Source: Rhodobacter sp. (GTDB taxonomy: Bacteria; Pseudomonadota; Alphaproteobacteria; Rhodobacterales; Rhodobacteraceae). Taken from it: a stretch of 64,000 nucleotides of DNA. The stretch spans positions 43,347 to 107,346 of the forward strand of contig PNJK01000002.1 in the NCBI GenBank assembly GCA_013821825.1, in the 5' to 3' direction. Shown here in pieces: positions 17,202 through 26,921 of this stretch (position 1 is the stretch's first letter; every line of letters begins with the position of its first letter). The notes under the pieces are model-generated. The model made no database searches. It saw nothing but the letters and a program-made list of their open reading frames with translations, and was not told the DNA's origin. The translations under genes were made by a program, and so were the position numbers.

Positions 17202-17772
17202 GAGCGCAGGGATCGCCGGGGCTCTGTCGCAAGAAGTCGGCTGACCGTCGGGGCCCCACTTTCCCCGGACAGACTAATCCCATGGTTTCGGTGACGGGAA
17301 TGCCTGTCGCGGTGAAGCCGTTGGGAACGGCGACGGACCTGCAACTCAGCGACCTGACGGTTCAAGTCAGGCGTTGGCCCGGCAGTCTTGCAGATTCCAT
17401 CCTGATCGATGCCGCTTCGGCGGTGGCGGCTGCGAATCTGTCGCCAGATCGTCCACCCAAAACCCTTGGAGATGGGCCTGCGCCTACCTTCCAGCTGTCA
17501 CGTTTGGTTCGGAAGACGAATCCTGCGCGCGGTTATCCGGCCATCTTCTTTCCTCAGATCACATCCCGTTCCACGACGCGCTCGCCCTTGGCAAAGCGTG
17601 CGCAGAGGAAGGGCGTCAGGCCCATGGACTTGTAGCGGCCATGGATGCCCTCCTCGGTCACGAAGTCATCGGGCGACACGGTGTCATCCGACCTTGGGAC
17701 TCTGGCTTCGGCGCGAGGGATCAAGCCGTGCAGGTTCATCGTTCGGGGGAGTTCTCGAGGCAGGGTCCATCG
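17202..17772. other. Gene-poor interval with a possible gene remnant
   Basis: No convincing complete gene in about 570 nt. On the minus strand 17554-17739 is open for 61 codons; its second half (EEGIHGRYKSMGLTPFLCAR then FAKGERVVERDVI) has the look of a genuine protein C-terminus, while its first half does not. It starts 33 nt downstream of the SDR stop. I cannot name the family. The rest, 17202-17550, shows open frames but no recognisable protein sequence. Confidence 0.4.
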
Positions 17773-18483
17773 TCACACACCCCGCGTTGCACCACCATCG
17801 ACGCGGATGTTCTGGCCGGTGATGAAGCCGGCCCCTTCGGAGGCGAGGAAGGCAATGGTGGCTGCGATCTCTCCGGCCTTGCCATAGCGCCGCATCGGCA
17901 CGCCAAGGCGGCGCTCATCGGTTGCGGGCAGGCTGTCGATCCAGCCCGGAAGCACGTTGTTGATGCGGATGTTTTCCGCCGCATAGGTATCGGCATAAAC
18001 CTTGGTGAACGAAGCTAAGGCCGAGCGCGCCGCCGCCGAAGTCGGGAACATGTCTGAAGGCTCGAAAGCCCAGGCCGTCGAGATATTGATGATCGACCCG
18101 CCCTTCTGCGCCTGCATGAAGGGCGTCACCAGCCGGATCGGGCGGATGGCAGAGAGGAAGTATATGTCCATCCCCGCCTGCCAATCGGCGTCGGTCAGTT
18201 CCAGGATCTGCTTGCGCGGACCGTGACCCGCACTGTTCACCAGAACGTCGATCCGGCCCCACTTGCTGCCAACCGCATCGACCAGCCGCTTCACATCATC
18301 ATTGGACAGGTTCGAGCCAGTGACACCGACGCCGCCCAGCTCTGCCGCCAGCGCCTCGCCCCTGCCTGACGATGACAGGATGCCAACCTTGTAACCGTCC
18401 GAGGCCAGACGGCGCGCCGTAGCCGCCCCCATGCCCGAACCGCCCGCCGTAATGATCGCGACCTTTTCCGTTGACAACTGCAT
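17773..18483 (-). CDS. SDR family oxidoreductase lacking the catalytic Tyr/Lys
   Basis: 236 residues with a normal Rossmann half (AIITAGGSGMGAATARRLAS, the NSAGHG motif) and a normal classical-SDR C-terminus (ENIRINNVLPGW, FITGQNIRVDGG). The catalytic Ser is present (INIST, Ser135), but where YxxxK is expected the sequence is PTSAAARSAL, putting Ser149 and Arg153 at the Tyr and Lys positions. The protein is otherwise intact, and I recall similar PTSA-type SDRs in other proteobacteria, so this is probably a real subfamily and not decay. The substrate is unknown. It lies between gene-poor DNA and an IS remnant. Confidence 0.85.
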   Translation of the reverse strand: MQLSTEKVAIITAGGSGMGAATARRLASDGYKVGILSSSGRGEALAAELGGVGVTGSNLSNDDVKRLVDAVGSKWGRIDVLVNSAGHGPRKQILELTDADWQAGMDIYFLSAIRPIRLVTPFMQAQKGGSIINISTAWAFEPSDMFPTSAAARSALASFTKVYADTYAAENIRINNVLPGWIDSLPATDERRLGVPMRRYGKAGEIAATIAFLASEGAGFITGQNIRVDGGATRGV

Positions 18484-18525
18484 TCTCCAAATGACAAGGC
18501 CAACCCGTCAAGGGTCAGCGGTTTC

Positions 18526-19253
18526 TCAGGAACTACTGGATTTGCGGCCGTGAGCAACTCCCAATCTCCTGGACAGTTTCCTGTGCGAGTTAGGCGGCTG
18601 TCCGCACCTGCTGGCCTGGTTGGGCGTCGTGGATTGCCCGCCGACGGAACACGGCGGCCGGGGGCGGCGGTGCTGATTGTAGAACGCCATCCTGCGCGCG
18701 ATGCCTGCTTTGGCATGCGATCCGCTGTCCCAGGCGTGCCGGTCAGCGCATCCAGGCTTCGATGATCGCATGAGCCAATCGATGAGGACATTGTCGATAC
18801 AGCGGCCTTTGCCGTCGCTCAAGATGCGGCTGCCCTCCCGTTTCAGCCGGTCGGTCCAGGCCAAGGACGAGAACTGGCTGCGCTGGTCGGTGTTCATCAT
18901 GTCCGGCGCGCCCGACCTGTGGGCAGCTTCGCTCAGCGCCTTCGCGGGTTTGCTGGTATCGGGGGGCCGACAGATCGGCATCACCCCATCAAGCGCATCA
19001 GCCGCCGGATGCGTTTCCCGTTAATGGGGTGGCCTTCGTTGCACAAGTGCCAGGTCTTCAGCCGCGCGCCATAGACCGGCGCGTCGAGGAGCTTCCTGTC
19101 GATCTCCCGCCTGAGGCCGATGTTGATTTCCGCTTCGTTCAAGAGACTGTAATAGAACAACGATCTGGAGATTGGCAGCAGGCGGCTCTGCCTGCCATTC
19201 GACAATACCGGCTGATCTGGCGTAATCATCCGACGCCTCCTTTCCCGATCCAT
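18526..19253 (-). pseudogene. Broken IS3-family transposase (OrfB remnant)
   Basis: Two frames together resemble IS3-family OrfB. The upstream part (19253 to 18981) reads LPISRSLFYYSLLNEAE, ending HPINGKRIRRLMRLMG; the downstream part (18984 to 18526) continues PICRPPDTSKPAKAL and then jumps to SGAPDMMNTDQRSQFSS, AWTDRLKREG and MAFYNQHRRPRPP. A frameshift at 18981-18984 and a deletion of roughly 70 codons between SKPAK and the PDMMNTDQ block remove the first catalytic Asp region, and the last catalytic Glu is Asp in NVLIDWLMRS. No OrfA or matching terminal inverted repeats could be found. It is an inactive relic. Confidence 0.8.
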
Positions 19254-19812
19254 GGCTTGAGTTTTCTGGCAGAAGATTCTTGGCCACTACCGGATCGACG
19301 CCGTGCGGATGCCACCGTCTGGTTGTTTGATCCCGGAGTTCGATGGTGCGATCCTTTCCTTGGAATGGATGGAGGCACGAGGGGACAGCTTCTTCACGGT
19401 ATGAGCCGGGCCAGGTTTTCATCCAGTGGATGGGAATGCCGGTGATTGGCTACGACGACAGAGGCAGTCCGTCACCTGTCGTGTATCCCCGGCGGATGGC
19501 GAACCAGGATTGAACGTCGATCCGCCCACAGCCGAACGTCAAACGCCAAAATTTCCGACTACCCGCCCCGGCCCTTTGCGGCCAGAAGCCGGGGCATGCC
19601 CCATTCCCCTGGGTGACATCCGGCAGGAAGCCGCAGCCTCCAAAGGGGGTAACTACTTGAGCAATCGAAGACAGTGTCGCCACCAGTGAAAAGAAAAAGT
19701 CTGGCGACCGCCTTGGCGTCAATCCGGGTTGCGGTCCCGAGGACTTGCCGTTCGATTGCGTCGTTCCTCGCTGGCCTTCAGCGGTTTGGCGCCGGTGGGC
19801 GACAAGGAACGG
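19254..19812. other. Gene-free interval beside the IS remnant
   Basis: About 560 nt between the transposase remnant and the aldehyde dehydrogenase gene. Short open frames exist on both strands but none resembles a protein. Part of it (to about 19420) may be the decayed 5' end of the same insertion sequence, including a former OrfA, but I cannot show this. Confidence 0.4.
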
Positions 19813-21255
19813 TTACCCATGCTTTACCATCACATGCCGGACGACAGTGTAGTCCTCCAGCGCGTACGCGCTCATATCCTTGCCATAACCGCTCTGCTTC
19901 AGCCCCCCATGCGGCATTTCGTTGGTCAGCATGAAGTGGGTGTTGACCCAGGTGCAGCCGTAGCGAAGCCGGGCCGCGGTGGCCATGGCGCGGCCCACGT
20001 CCTTGGTCCAGACCGATGAAGCAAGGCCGTAGTCGCTGTCGTTGGCCCAGGCAACCGCGTCGTCGACATCGGAAAACGGGGTGACCGAAACGACGGGACC
20101 GAAGACTTCGCGCCGGACGATCTCGTCGTCCTGCTTGGCTCCGGCGACGACGGTCGGACGGTAGTAGAAGCCCTGATCCATCGCCTCGCCGCCCGTGGTG
20201 ATCTGGACGTGGTTCAGTTCCCGCGCGCGGTTGACGAAGCTGGCGACGCGGTCGCGCTGGCGCTGGCTGATCAGGGGGCCGATTTCGTTCGTGGTGTCGT
20301 CCTCGGCCCCCAGAGTGATTGATGCGGCGGCGGAGGTAAGGTCGGCGACGAGATTGTCGTAGACCTTCTTTCCGGCATAGACGCGGCAGGCGGCGGTGCA
20401 GTCCTGCCCGGCGTTGTAGAAGCTGAAGGCGCGCAGACCTTCGACGACAGACGCGATATCGGCGTCATCGAAGACGATGACCGGGGCCTTGCCGCCAAGC
20501 TCCAGATGCGTGCGTTTCACGGTCTTTGCGGCGGCGTCCAGCATCTTCTTGCCGGTGGCGACGTCGCCGGTCAGGCTGATCATGTCGACCTGCGGATGGT
20601 TGATCAGGTAGCTGCCGACGGTCTGGCCGCGCCCGGTGATCACAGAGACGACGCCTTCCGGAAGCTCTTCCGCCAGAATGCGGGCCATCTTCAGGGCCGT
20701 CAGCGGGGTCTGTTCGGAAGGCTTGAAGACCACGGCATTGCCGCCGCCGATGGCTGGGCCAAGCTTCCAGGCCATCATCATCAAGGGGTAGTTCCAGGGC
20801 GCGATCGAGGCAACGACGCCGACCGGATCGCGGCGGATCATGCTGGTGTGGCCGGAAAGGTATTCCCCGGCAACGGTGCCGGTCATGCAGCGGACTGCTC
20901 CGGCGAAATAGCGGTAGCAGTCCACGATGGCGGGGATTTCGTCATTCAGGGCGGCGTTGATCGGCTTGCCGCAGTTCAGCGCTTCCAGTGCGGCAAAGCT
21001 GTCGGCCTCGGCCTCGACCCGGTCGGCGATGCGCAGAAGCGCAGCGGAGCGTTCGGCGGGGGTGGTGCGGGACCACGTTTCGAAGGCCTTGCGGGCAGAA
21101 GCCACAGCGCGGTCGACCTGAGCGGTCGAGGCTTCGGGGACGTCAAGGATCAGCCCGCCGGTACGGGGATTGAGGATGGCTTCCTTCGCCTCTTGCCCGG
21201 CTTCAAATGCGGAGCCGATCAGAAGGGCGGTGTCGAGGGTGGCGAGGGTGTCCAT
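19813..21255 (-). CDS. Gamma-aminobutyraldehyde dehydrogenase-like aldehyde dehydrogenase
   Basis: 480 residues, complete. Motifs: [39 protein letters not shown], the catalytic glutamate in LELGGKAP, the catalytic cysteine in [13 protein letters not shown], and [10 protein letters not shown]. The [10 protein letters not shown] context is typical of aminobutyraldehyde/aminoaldehyde dehydrogenases (PatD/YdcW type), which oxidise 4-aminobutanal, the product of putrescine transamination, to GABA. It begins 11 nt after the permease gene with a good GGGAGAAACC site, so it is the last gene of the putrescine-type ABC operon. Confidence 0.9.
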   Translation of the reverse strand: MDTLATLDTALLIGSAFEAGQEAKEAILNPRTGGLILDVPEASTAQVDRAVASARKAFETWSRTTPAERSAALLRIADRVEAEADSFAALEALNCGKPINAALNDEIPAIVDCYRYFAGAVRCMTGTVAGEYLSGHTSMIRRDPVGVVASIAPWNYPLMMMAWKLGPAIGGGNAVVFKPSEQTPLTALKMARILAEELPEGVVSVITGRGQTVGSYLINHPQVDMISLTGDVATGKKMLDAAAKTVKRTHLELGGKAPVIVFDDADIASVVEGLRAFSFYNAGQDCTAACRVYAGKKVYDNLVADLTSAAASITLGAEDDTTNEIGPLISQRQRDRVASFVNRARELNHVQITTGGEAMDQGFYYRPTVVAGAKQDDEIVRREVFGPVVSVTPFSDVDDAVAWANDSDYGLASSVWTKDVGRAMATAARLRYGCTWVNTHFMLTNEMPHGGLKQSGYGKDMSAYALEDYTVVRHVMVKHG

Positions 21256-21266
21256 GGGGTTTCTCC

Positions 21267-22073
21267 CTATTTGCCCATTCCGGCGGTCTCGGACCCGCCG
21301 CGGGTGAGGTAGTAGGCTGCCAGGATCGGCACGAAGGTGGCCGCGAAGACCAGGATGGCGACGACGTTGGTGACGGGGCGCTGACGCGGACGCACCAGTT
21401 CGTTCAGCATCCAGATTGGAAGGGTGCTTTGCTGTCCGGCGGTGAAGGTGGTGACGATGACCTCATCGAAACTCAGGGCGAAGGCCAGCATGCCGCCCGC
21501 CAGAAGGGCGGACCCGAGATTCGGCAAGAGGATATAGCGGAAGGTCTGGAACGCGTTGGCGCCAAGGTCGGCCGAGGCCTCCATGATGCCGCCCGACAGG
21601 CGGCGCATGCGGGCTACCGCGTTGTTGTAGACGATGACGATGCAGAAGGTGGCGTGGCCAAGGACGATGGTCCAGGTGGAAAACGGGATGTCCATGATCC
21701 CGAAGGCGGATCGCAGCGACATGCCGGTGATTACACCGGGCAGGGCGATGGGCAGGATTATCAGCAAGGAAAGCTGGTCACGCCCGAAAAAGCGCGCACG
21801 GTTCATGGCGGCGGCGGCGAGGGTGCCGAGGATCATCGCCATCAGGGTGGCGATGGCGGCGACCTGAAGCGACAGATACAGCGGCGGCCAGATGTCCTGG
21901 CGCGCCCAGGCGACGGCGAACCACTTGGTGGTCAGGCCGGGGGGCGGGAACTGGTAGGTGCGTTCCTCAGTCGTGAAGGCGTAGAGGAAGATGAACAGGA
22001 TCGGCAGGTGCAGGAACAGAAGCCCCCCGGTGGCTGTGACCCGAAGCAGCAGGGAGGGGCGGTCAGAGCGCAT
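21267..22073 (-). CDS. Spermidine/putrescine-type ABC transporter permease (PotC/YdcV-like)
   Basis: 268 residues from ATG 22073, which overlaps the end of the upstream permease by 11 nt; an in-frame ATG at 22097 is possible but overlaps more. Six transmembrane helices are apparent, and the EAA loop for ATPase docking reads [20 protein letters not shown]. It forms the membrane channel with the PotB-like subunit and imports a polyamine together with the substrate-binding protein and ATPase encoded upstream. Confidence 0.92.
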   Translation of the reverse strand: MRSDRPSLLLRVTATGGLLFLHLPILFIFLYAFTTEERTYQFPPPGLTTKWFAVAWARQDIWPPLYLSLQVAAIATLMAMILGTLAAAAMNRARFFGRDQLSLLIILPIALPGVITGMSLRSAFGIMDIPFSTWTIVLGHATFCIVIVYNNAVARMRRLSGGIMEASADLGANAFQTFRYILLPNLGSALLAGGMLAFALSFDEVIVTTFTAGQQSTLPIWMLNELVRPRQRPVTNVVAILVFAATFVPILAAYYLTRGGSETAGMGK

Positions 22074-23001
22074 CGAAAGCCCCCGCGCGTTTGGCAAGCG
22101 TCAGGTAGACCAGCATGATCAGGATCGGCACAACCGCGAAAGCGGCGGCGAGGGGGGTGTTCCCGGCCGTGCCTTGCAGCTGATAGACGGTCAGGCCGAT
22201 GAAGCGCGAGCTGTCGCCGATGATCTGCGGGATGATGTAATCGCCCAATGTCAGCGAGAAGGTGAAGATCGACCCGGCAATCACGCCGGGCAGGGCCAGG
22301 GGCAGAATCACCGTCCAGAAGGTCTGGCCCCGCGTGGCGCCAAGGTCGGCGGACGCTTCGAGCATCGAGGTCGGCACCCGTTCCAGTGCGGCCTGCATCG
22401 GCAGGATCATGTAGGGCAGCCAGATGTAGACGAAGACCAGGAAGGTCCCGAAGGGTGAGGTTGAAAGCGACGACCCCTCGAACCCCGGAACGGCAAGAAG
22501 ACCGTCGATCAGGAAGGTGGTGCCGGTGCCTTCAGCCGCCCAGGTCAGCACGCCCTCTTTCGCGAGGATCAGTTTCCAGGCGTAGACCTTGACCAGATAG
22601 CTGGACCACAGCGGCAGCATGACGCCAAGGTAGAAGGCGGCTTTCCATGGGCCCTTGGCGTAGCGGGCCGCGAAGTAGGCGATCGGGAAGGCCAGGAAAG
22701 CGCAGGCCAGCGTGACGGCAGCGGCCATGACCACGGTGCGGATGATGACATCGAGGTTCTGGGCGCGGAAAAGCTCGGCGTAGGTCTTGAGCGTGAATTC
22801 TTCCTTCACCACACCCGAGAACTCGTCGATCGAAAAGAAGCTTTGCAGCAGAAGCGCGGCTAGCGAGCCGAGGTAGACCACCCCCAGCCAGAGAAGCGGC
22901 GGCGTGACCAGGAGCGACAGGAAAAGCGTCGGCCGGCGCCAGAAAAGGCTGGTCAGGCGGTCAGCAAGGCCGCGCGCGGGAAGGGTTGCGGGGGCGGTCA
23001 T
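22063..23001 (-). CDS. Spermidine/putrescine-type ABC transporter permease (PotB/YdcU-like)
   Basis: 312 residues with about six transmembrane helices; the EAA loop is [20 protein letters not shown]. The N-terminal periplasmic loop (SFFSIDEFSGVVKEEFTLKT) is longer than in PotC, as usual for PotB-type subunits. It is separated from the ATPase gene by a 265-nt gap that contains a repeat hairpin, and it overlaps the next permease gene by 11 nt. Confidence 0.92.
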   Translation of the reverse strand: MTAPATLPARGLADRLTSLFWRRPTLFLSLLVTPPLLWLGVVYLGSLAALLLQSFFSIDEFSGVVKEEFTLKTYAELFRAQNLDVIIRTVVMAAAVTLACAFLAFPIAYFAARYAKGPWKAAFYLGVMLPLWSSYLVKVYAWKLILAKEGVLTWAAEGTGTTFLIDGLLAVPGFEGSSLSTSPFGTFLVFVYIWLPYMILPMQAALERVPTSMLEASADLGATRGQTFWTVILPLALPGVIAGSIFTFSLTLGDYIIPQIIGDSSRFIGLTVYQLQGTAGNTPLAAAFAVVPILIMLVYLTLAKRAGAFDAL

Positions 23002-23098
23002 CGCGGGGCCCTTTGGCTGACAAAATCCTTGAAGAAAGGATTTTGGGCGCCTCGTTCTGCGGCCTGGTGTGCGTGGCAGAGGTCGGAGCCTCCGGCGG

Positions 23099-23157
23099 GG
23101 ATACTTGGAAACAGAAGAAGCTGCGGGGATGCGGGTTTCTTCTGTTCCCGGATATCC
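23099..23157. repeat. Inverted-repeat hairpin made of the dispersed GGATAYTTGG repeat
   Basis: Two arms of about 21 nt, 23099-23119 (GGATACTTGGAAACAGAAGA) and 23137-23157 (TTCTTCTGTTCCCGGATATC), are reverse complements with a few mismatches around a 17-nt GC-rich loop. One arm closely matches 31201-31221 inside urtC. It lies between the ATPase and PotB-like genes and could form a long RNA hairpin affecting downstream expression. Confidence 0.75.
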
Positions 23158-23266
23158 AGTAGTATGACCTCTGCAGCGCCACCGGTTCGAGTGGCAGATG
23201 CCTTGGCCCCCAGTGCGAGGCGACGGCGGCCCCTGCGCGGGCCGGGATGGCTGATGCGGTGGGCCA

Positions 23267-24253
23267 TCATGCGCCCCCCATCAGATGCAGCGCCGTGGGA
23301 TCGAACTCGATGGCGGTCATGTCACCTTCGGCCGGAACGGGCTGACCCGCTGGCACAAGGGCCGCGATCTCGGTGCCGTTGGCTTCCAGGACGACGCGGG
23401 TGCCGGAGCCAAGGTATCGCAACGTCTTGACCTGACCGTAGAACGGCCCGGTGGCGGCGAGGCGGGTCGCCTCGGGGCGCAAGGATGCCCAGGCTTCGGG
23501 GCCGCCAAGCGCGCGGGTCAGCGCGGGTGGCAATATGTTGGACGAGCCGACGAAATCCGCCACGAACCGTGTGGCGGGGCGGTCGTAGATGTCCTGCGGG
23601 GTGCCGATCTGGGCGATGCGGCCTTCGTTGAAAACCGCCAGATGGTCAGCCATCGACAGCGCCTCGTGCTGGTCATGGGTGACGAAGACGAAGGTGAGGC
23701 CAAGCTTGTGTTGCAGCGCCTTCAACTCGTCCTGCATCGCCTCGCGCAGTTTCAGGTCGAGCGCGCCGAGGGGTTCGTCCAGCAGCAGGACGCGCGGTTC
23801 GTTCACCAGTGCGCGGGCAAGGGCCACGCGCTGCCGCTGGCCGCCCGAAAGCTGCGCAGGCTTGCGGTCACCGTAGCCGTCAAGCTTGACAAGGGCGAGC
23901 ATCTCGTCGGCCTTGGCGTAGCGCTTTGCGCGGGGTATGCCCTTGACCATCAGCCCGTAGGCGACGTTGTCGCGCACGTTCAGATGCGGAAAAAGCGCAT
24001 AGTCCTGAAAGACGGTATTGACGTTGCGCAGATGCGGCGGGGTGTTCGAGACATCGTCGCCGAAGATACGGATGCTGCCGGCACTGGGCTGTTCAAAGCC
24101 CGAGATCAGCCGCAGGCAGGTGGTCTTGCCCGATCCCGATGGGCCGAGCATGGCAAAGAACGACCCTTCGGCGATGGAAAGGCTGACCCCATCGACGGCG
24201 CGAACCTTGCCGAAGTGGCGGGAAACGTCATGGAATTCAACAGCAGCGGTCAT
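23267..24253 (-). CDS. Spermidine/putrescine-type ABC transporter ATP-binding protein (PotA/YdcT-like)
   Basis: 328 residues from ATG 24253 ([17 protein letters not shown]); the open frame continues far upstream but is not homologous there. Walker A is [16 protein letters not shown], the signature motif is [16 protein letters not shown], Walker B is [12 protein letters not shown] and the switch His lies in [10 protein letters not shown]. The C-terminal 90 residues form a TOBE domain. It energises the polyamine importer. Confidence 0.95.
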   Translation of the reverse strand: MTAAVEFHDVSRHFGKVRAVDGVSLSIAEGSFFAMLGPSGSGKTTCLRLISGFEQPSAGSIRIFGDDVSNTPPHLRNVNTVFQDYALFPHLNVRDNVAYGLMVKGIPRAKRYAKADEMLALVKLDGYGDRKPAQLSGGQRQRVALARALVNEPRVLLLDEPLGALDLKLREAMQDELKALQHKLGLTFVFVTHDQHEALSMADHLAVFNEGRIAQIGTPQDIYDRPATRFVADFVGSSNILPPALTRALGGPEAWASLRPEATRLAATGPFYGQVKTLRYLGSGTRVVLEANGTEIAALVPAGQPVPAEGDMTAIEFDPTALHLMGGA

Positions 24254-24326
24254 GGGGAATCCGTAGGGTGAGGGTACGCCCCACCATTGCGCGACATCGG
24301 GGAAAGCGCCCCGCCTGCGAAGGGAA

Positions 24327-24354
24327 GCCCCCGTTCCGCCAGGGAAACGGGGGC
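24327..24354 (-). promoter_or_regulatory. Hairpin between substrate-binding protein and ATPase genes
   Basis: A 9-bp stem (GCCCCCGTT / AACGGGGGC, arms 24327-24335 and 24346-24354) lies 12 nt after the stop of the substrate-binding protein gene, without a clear T run. Such hairpins often stabilise or attenuate mRNA so that the binding protein is made in excess over the other subunits. Confidence 0.6.
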
Positions 24355-24365
24355 GTGTTCTGGTA

Positions 24366-25523
24366 TTACCGGCCGCCGATGACGCCGATGTAGTCTGACA
24401 CCCATCGGTAATAGGGCACGCACACGCCGTCGCCCTGGCTGCAGTTCGAGACCGGGGTGGTCCAGAACCGGATCTTGTCGAAATCATCAAACCCGTTCGC
24501 GGTGCAGCCTTCTGCTGTCTGCATGCCGCGCCCGTCGGTGCAGGCAGCGGGAACAGAGGGGTTGGCCCCGAACCAGACCGAGAGGTCGGATTGCAGGTTC
24601 GAGCTGAGCGTATGCTCCATCCAGAGATAGGCGCAGTTCGGGTTCGCGGCTTCGACATGCATCATCGTGGTGTCGGCCCAGCCGGTGGCCCCTTCCTGCG
24701 GGATGGTCGAGGCGATGGGCAGGCCTTCACTTTTCAGCAGGTTGACCTGGAAAGGCCACGATCCCGAAGCCACCACGCCCTCATTCTTGAAGTCATCCAT
24801 CTGGATGAAGGCGTCATGCCAGTAGCGGCTGACCAGATTGCGCTGGACGCGAAGGAGGTCAAGCGCCGCCTTGTACTGGTCTTCGTTCAGCTCATAGGGC
24901 GAGGTGATGCCAAGCTCGGGCTTGTGGGTCATCAGGTATTGCGCTGCGTCGGCGACGTGGATCGGGCCGTCGTAGGCCTGCACACGGCCCTTGTTCGACT
25001 TGCCATCGGGGAGAGTCATTTCCTCGAACACGACGTTCCACGAGGTCGGTGGTTCGGGGAATACCTCGGTGTTGTACATCAGCACGTTCGGGCCCCACAT
25101 GTAGGGGACGCCGTAAGGGACGCCATCTACGTTATACCAGGGCGCGTTCTTCAGGCGTTCGTCGACCGTCGACCAGGACGGGATCAGGTCGGTGTTGATC
25201 GGCTGGACCCGGTCACCGGCCACAAGGCGCAGGCTGGCGTCGCCCGAGGCGGTGACGAGGTCGAAGCCGCCTTCGTTCATCAGCGCGACCATCTCGTCCG
25301 AGGTATTGGCGGTCTTGACGTTGACCTTGCAGCCAGATGCGGCTTCGAACTTGGTGACCCAGTCGAATTCCTTCACGGTTTCGCCACGCTCGATATAGCC
25401 GGGCCAGGCGACGATGTTGACCTGTCCTTCCGGCGCGCCGACTTCAGTGACCTGGGCAAGGGCGGGGGTGACCCCGATCAGGACGGAGAGGGCCGTGGTG
25501 GCCAAGATTTTGATGCGTTGCAT
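24366..25523 (-). CDS. Spermidine/putrescine-type ABC transporter substrate-binding protein (YdcS-like)
   Basis: 385 residues from ATG 25523. A signal peptide ([20 protein letters not shown], cleaved after ALA) exports it to the periplasm. The body has [53 protein letters not shown] and [13 protein letters not shown], the PotD/YdcS fold of polyamine-binding proteins. It is first in the operon (binding protein, ATPase, two permeases, aminoaldehyde dehydrogenase), so the promoter should lie between 25524 and 25750, shared with the divergent glycosyltransferase gene. Confidence 0.92.
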   Translation of the reverse strand: MQRIKILATTALSVLIGVTPALAQVTEVGAPEGQVNIVAWPGYIERGETVKEFDWVTKFEAASGCKVNVKTANTSDEMVALMNEGGFDLVTASGDASLRLVAGDRVQPINTDLIPSWSTVDERLKNAPWYNVDGVPYGVPYMWGPNVLMYNTEVFPEPPTSWNVVFEEMTLPDGKSNKGRVQAYDGPIHVADAAQYLMTHKPELGITSPYELNEDQYKAALDLLRVQRNLVSRYWHDAFIQMDDFKNEGVVASGSWPFQVNLLKSEGLPIASTIPQEGATGWADTTMMHVEAANPNCAYLWMEHTLSSNLQSDLSVWFGANPSVPAACTDGRGMQTAEGCTANGFDDFDKIRFWTTPVSNCSQGDGVCVPYYRWVSDYIGVIGGR

Positions 25524-25753
25524 TGCTAGGCTCCCGTTGGTGTATCCCGTGCGGTTGGCGCCGGGGGTCCGGTTTTTCGGACTTCCCGGCAGGGTAGACC
25601 CTCGACGGACTTTCGCAATAACAAAAGGATGAAGCGTGATATCGGTTTTTCCGATGGCAGAACGGGGGCGGAGTGCCAATCGATGCCGGTTTTCGCTTTG
25701 CAGCTCCGGTCGGCCGACCTATGGTTCACGCTACGAATGAAGGCGATCCGTTG

Positions 25754-26917
25754 ATGCCAAGGCTAATAATGATCGCACCGGCGCCCGTGCTGGAAGCCGG
25801 GTCGCGGGTGCGGCTGGACGTGAAATTCGTCGAGGGCATGCGCGCACACAAGGCGCATTGGCCGGATCGGATCACTTGCGTCCTGCGTCGCGATGTTTCT
25901 GCGATCCCCTTCGGGGCCGAGTTTGACCGAGGCGAGCTTGATTTCGATCTGGTCCTGCTTGATCCGAAAGAACCGCTGGGGTCCGCGCTGATTGCCGGGC
26001 AGGACCTGATCTACGCATCCGGGGACGATTTCAACTGTCTGGGGCTGACGGATATCATCGGGCCGGAGCAGAAAATCGTCTATGTGATTGAGTACACGCT
26101 GGAGACGCGGCTGCAGATCCTCCGACTGGAAAAGGATCGCGGCTGGCTGCGGCGGCTGAGCGGGATGATCAGGCTGCTGGCGGACGAGCGGCGGCGGAAG
26201 CGGGCGTTCCGGGCGGCGGCGGGGCTGCAATCGAACGGCTATCCAGCGCATGATCTTTATGGTCCGCTCAACCGCGACAACATGCTGTATCTTGACGGGC
26301 GGATGACGCCGGAGCTGTTCGCGACCGAGGCCGAAATGGTCGCGCGCGAGGCACGGCGGGCGGCGGGCGGGCCTATGCGGCTGATCTATTCCGGCCGGCT
26401 GGAGCCGATGAAGGGCGCGCAGGATTTGCTGCCGGTGGCGCGGCGGCTTGTGGCGCGGGGGGTGGATTTCACGCTGGATATCTTTGGCACCGGATCACTG
26501 CAGCCCGAGATCGCGGCGGGATTGTCAGGCACGGGGGCGGAAGGCCGCGTCCGGCTGCATGAGCCGGTCGATTTCCAGACGGAACTGGTGCCGTTCACCC
26601 GGAAGAACGCCGACATGTTCCTGGGCTGCCACCGCCAGTCCGACCCGTCCTGCACCTATCTGGAGGCGATGGGCTGCGGCGTGGCGGTTGCCAGCTATGA
26701 CAACCGGATGTGGGCGCGTCTGAACGGCGAGGCGCGGGCAGGTTGGGGCGCCCCGCTGGAACAGGTCGACGCGCTGGCCGATCAGGTCGCGCTGGCGGCG
26801 GCGACCCCGGCAGAGGTCACCAAGCGCAGCCGCAATGCCTGGGCGTTTTCACGCGCGCACGACTTTCCGTCAGAGTTCCGGCGCCGGATGGAGCATCTGG
26901 CGCGGATCGCTGGCTGA
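25754..26917 (+). CDS. Glycosyltransferase family 1 protein
   Basis: 387 residues from ATG 25754 (MPRLIMIAPAPVLEAGSRVR), with AAGG at a plausible distance; an upstream ATG at 25721 is possible. The C-terminal GT-B donor domain is clear: RLIYSGRLEPMKGAQDLLPV, DIFGTGSLQPEI and a DPSCTYLEAMGCGVAV block in the position of the EX7E motif. The acceptor is unknown. It stands alone between the divergent polyamine operon and the convergent LysR gene. Confidence 0.88.
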   Translation: MPRLIMIAPAPVLEAGSRVRLDVKFVEGMRAHKAHWPDRITCVLRRDVSAIPFGAEFDRGELDFDLVLLDPKEPLGSALIAGQDLIYASGDDFNCLGLTDIIGPEQKIVYVIEYTLETRLQILRLEKDRGWLRRLSGMIRLLADERRRKRAFRAAAGLQSNGYPAHDLYGPLNRDNMLYLDGRMTPELFATEAEMVAREARRAAGGPMRLIYSGRLEPMKGAQDLLPVARRLVARGVDFTLDIFGTGSLQPEIAAGLSGTGAEGRVRLHEPVDFQTELVPFTRKNADMFLGCHRQSDPSCTYLEAMGCGVAVASYDNRMWARLNGEARAGWGAPLEQVDALADQVALAAATPAEVTKRSRNAWAFSRAHDFPSEFRRRMEHLARIAG

Positions 26918-26921
26918 CGGC

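Noticed and set aside
17282..18018. Plus-strand open frames between trcR and the SDR gene
   Set aside because: Low-quality compositions and overlap with the SDR gene on the other strand; no homology-like motifs.
18526..19812. A complete insertion sequence
   Set aside because: No matching terminal inverted repeats, no recognisable OrfA, and the transposase is deleted and frameshifted.
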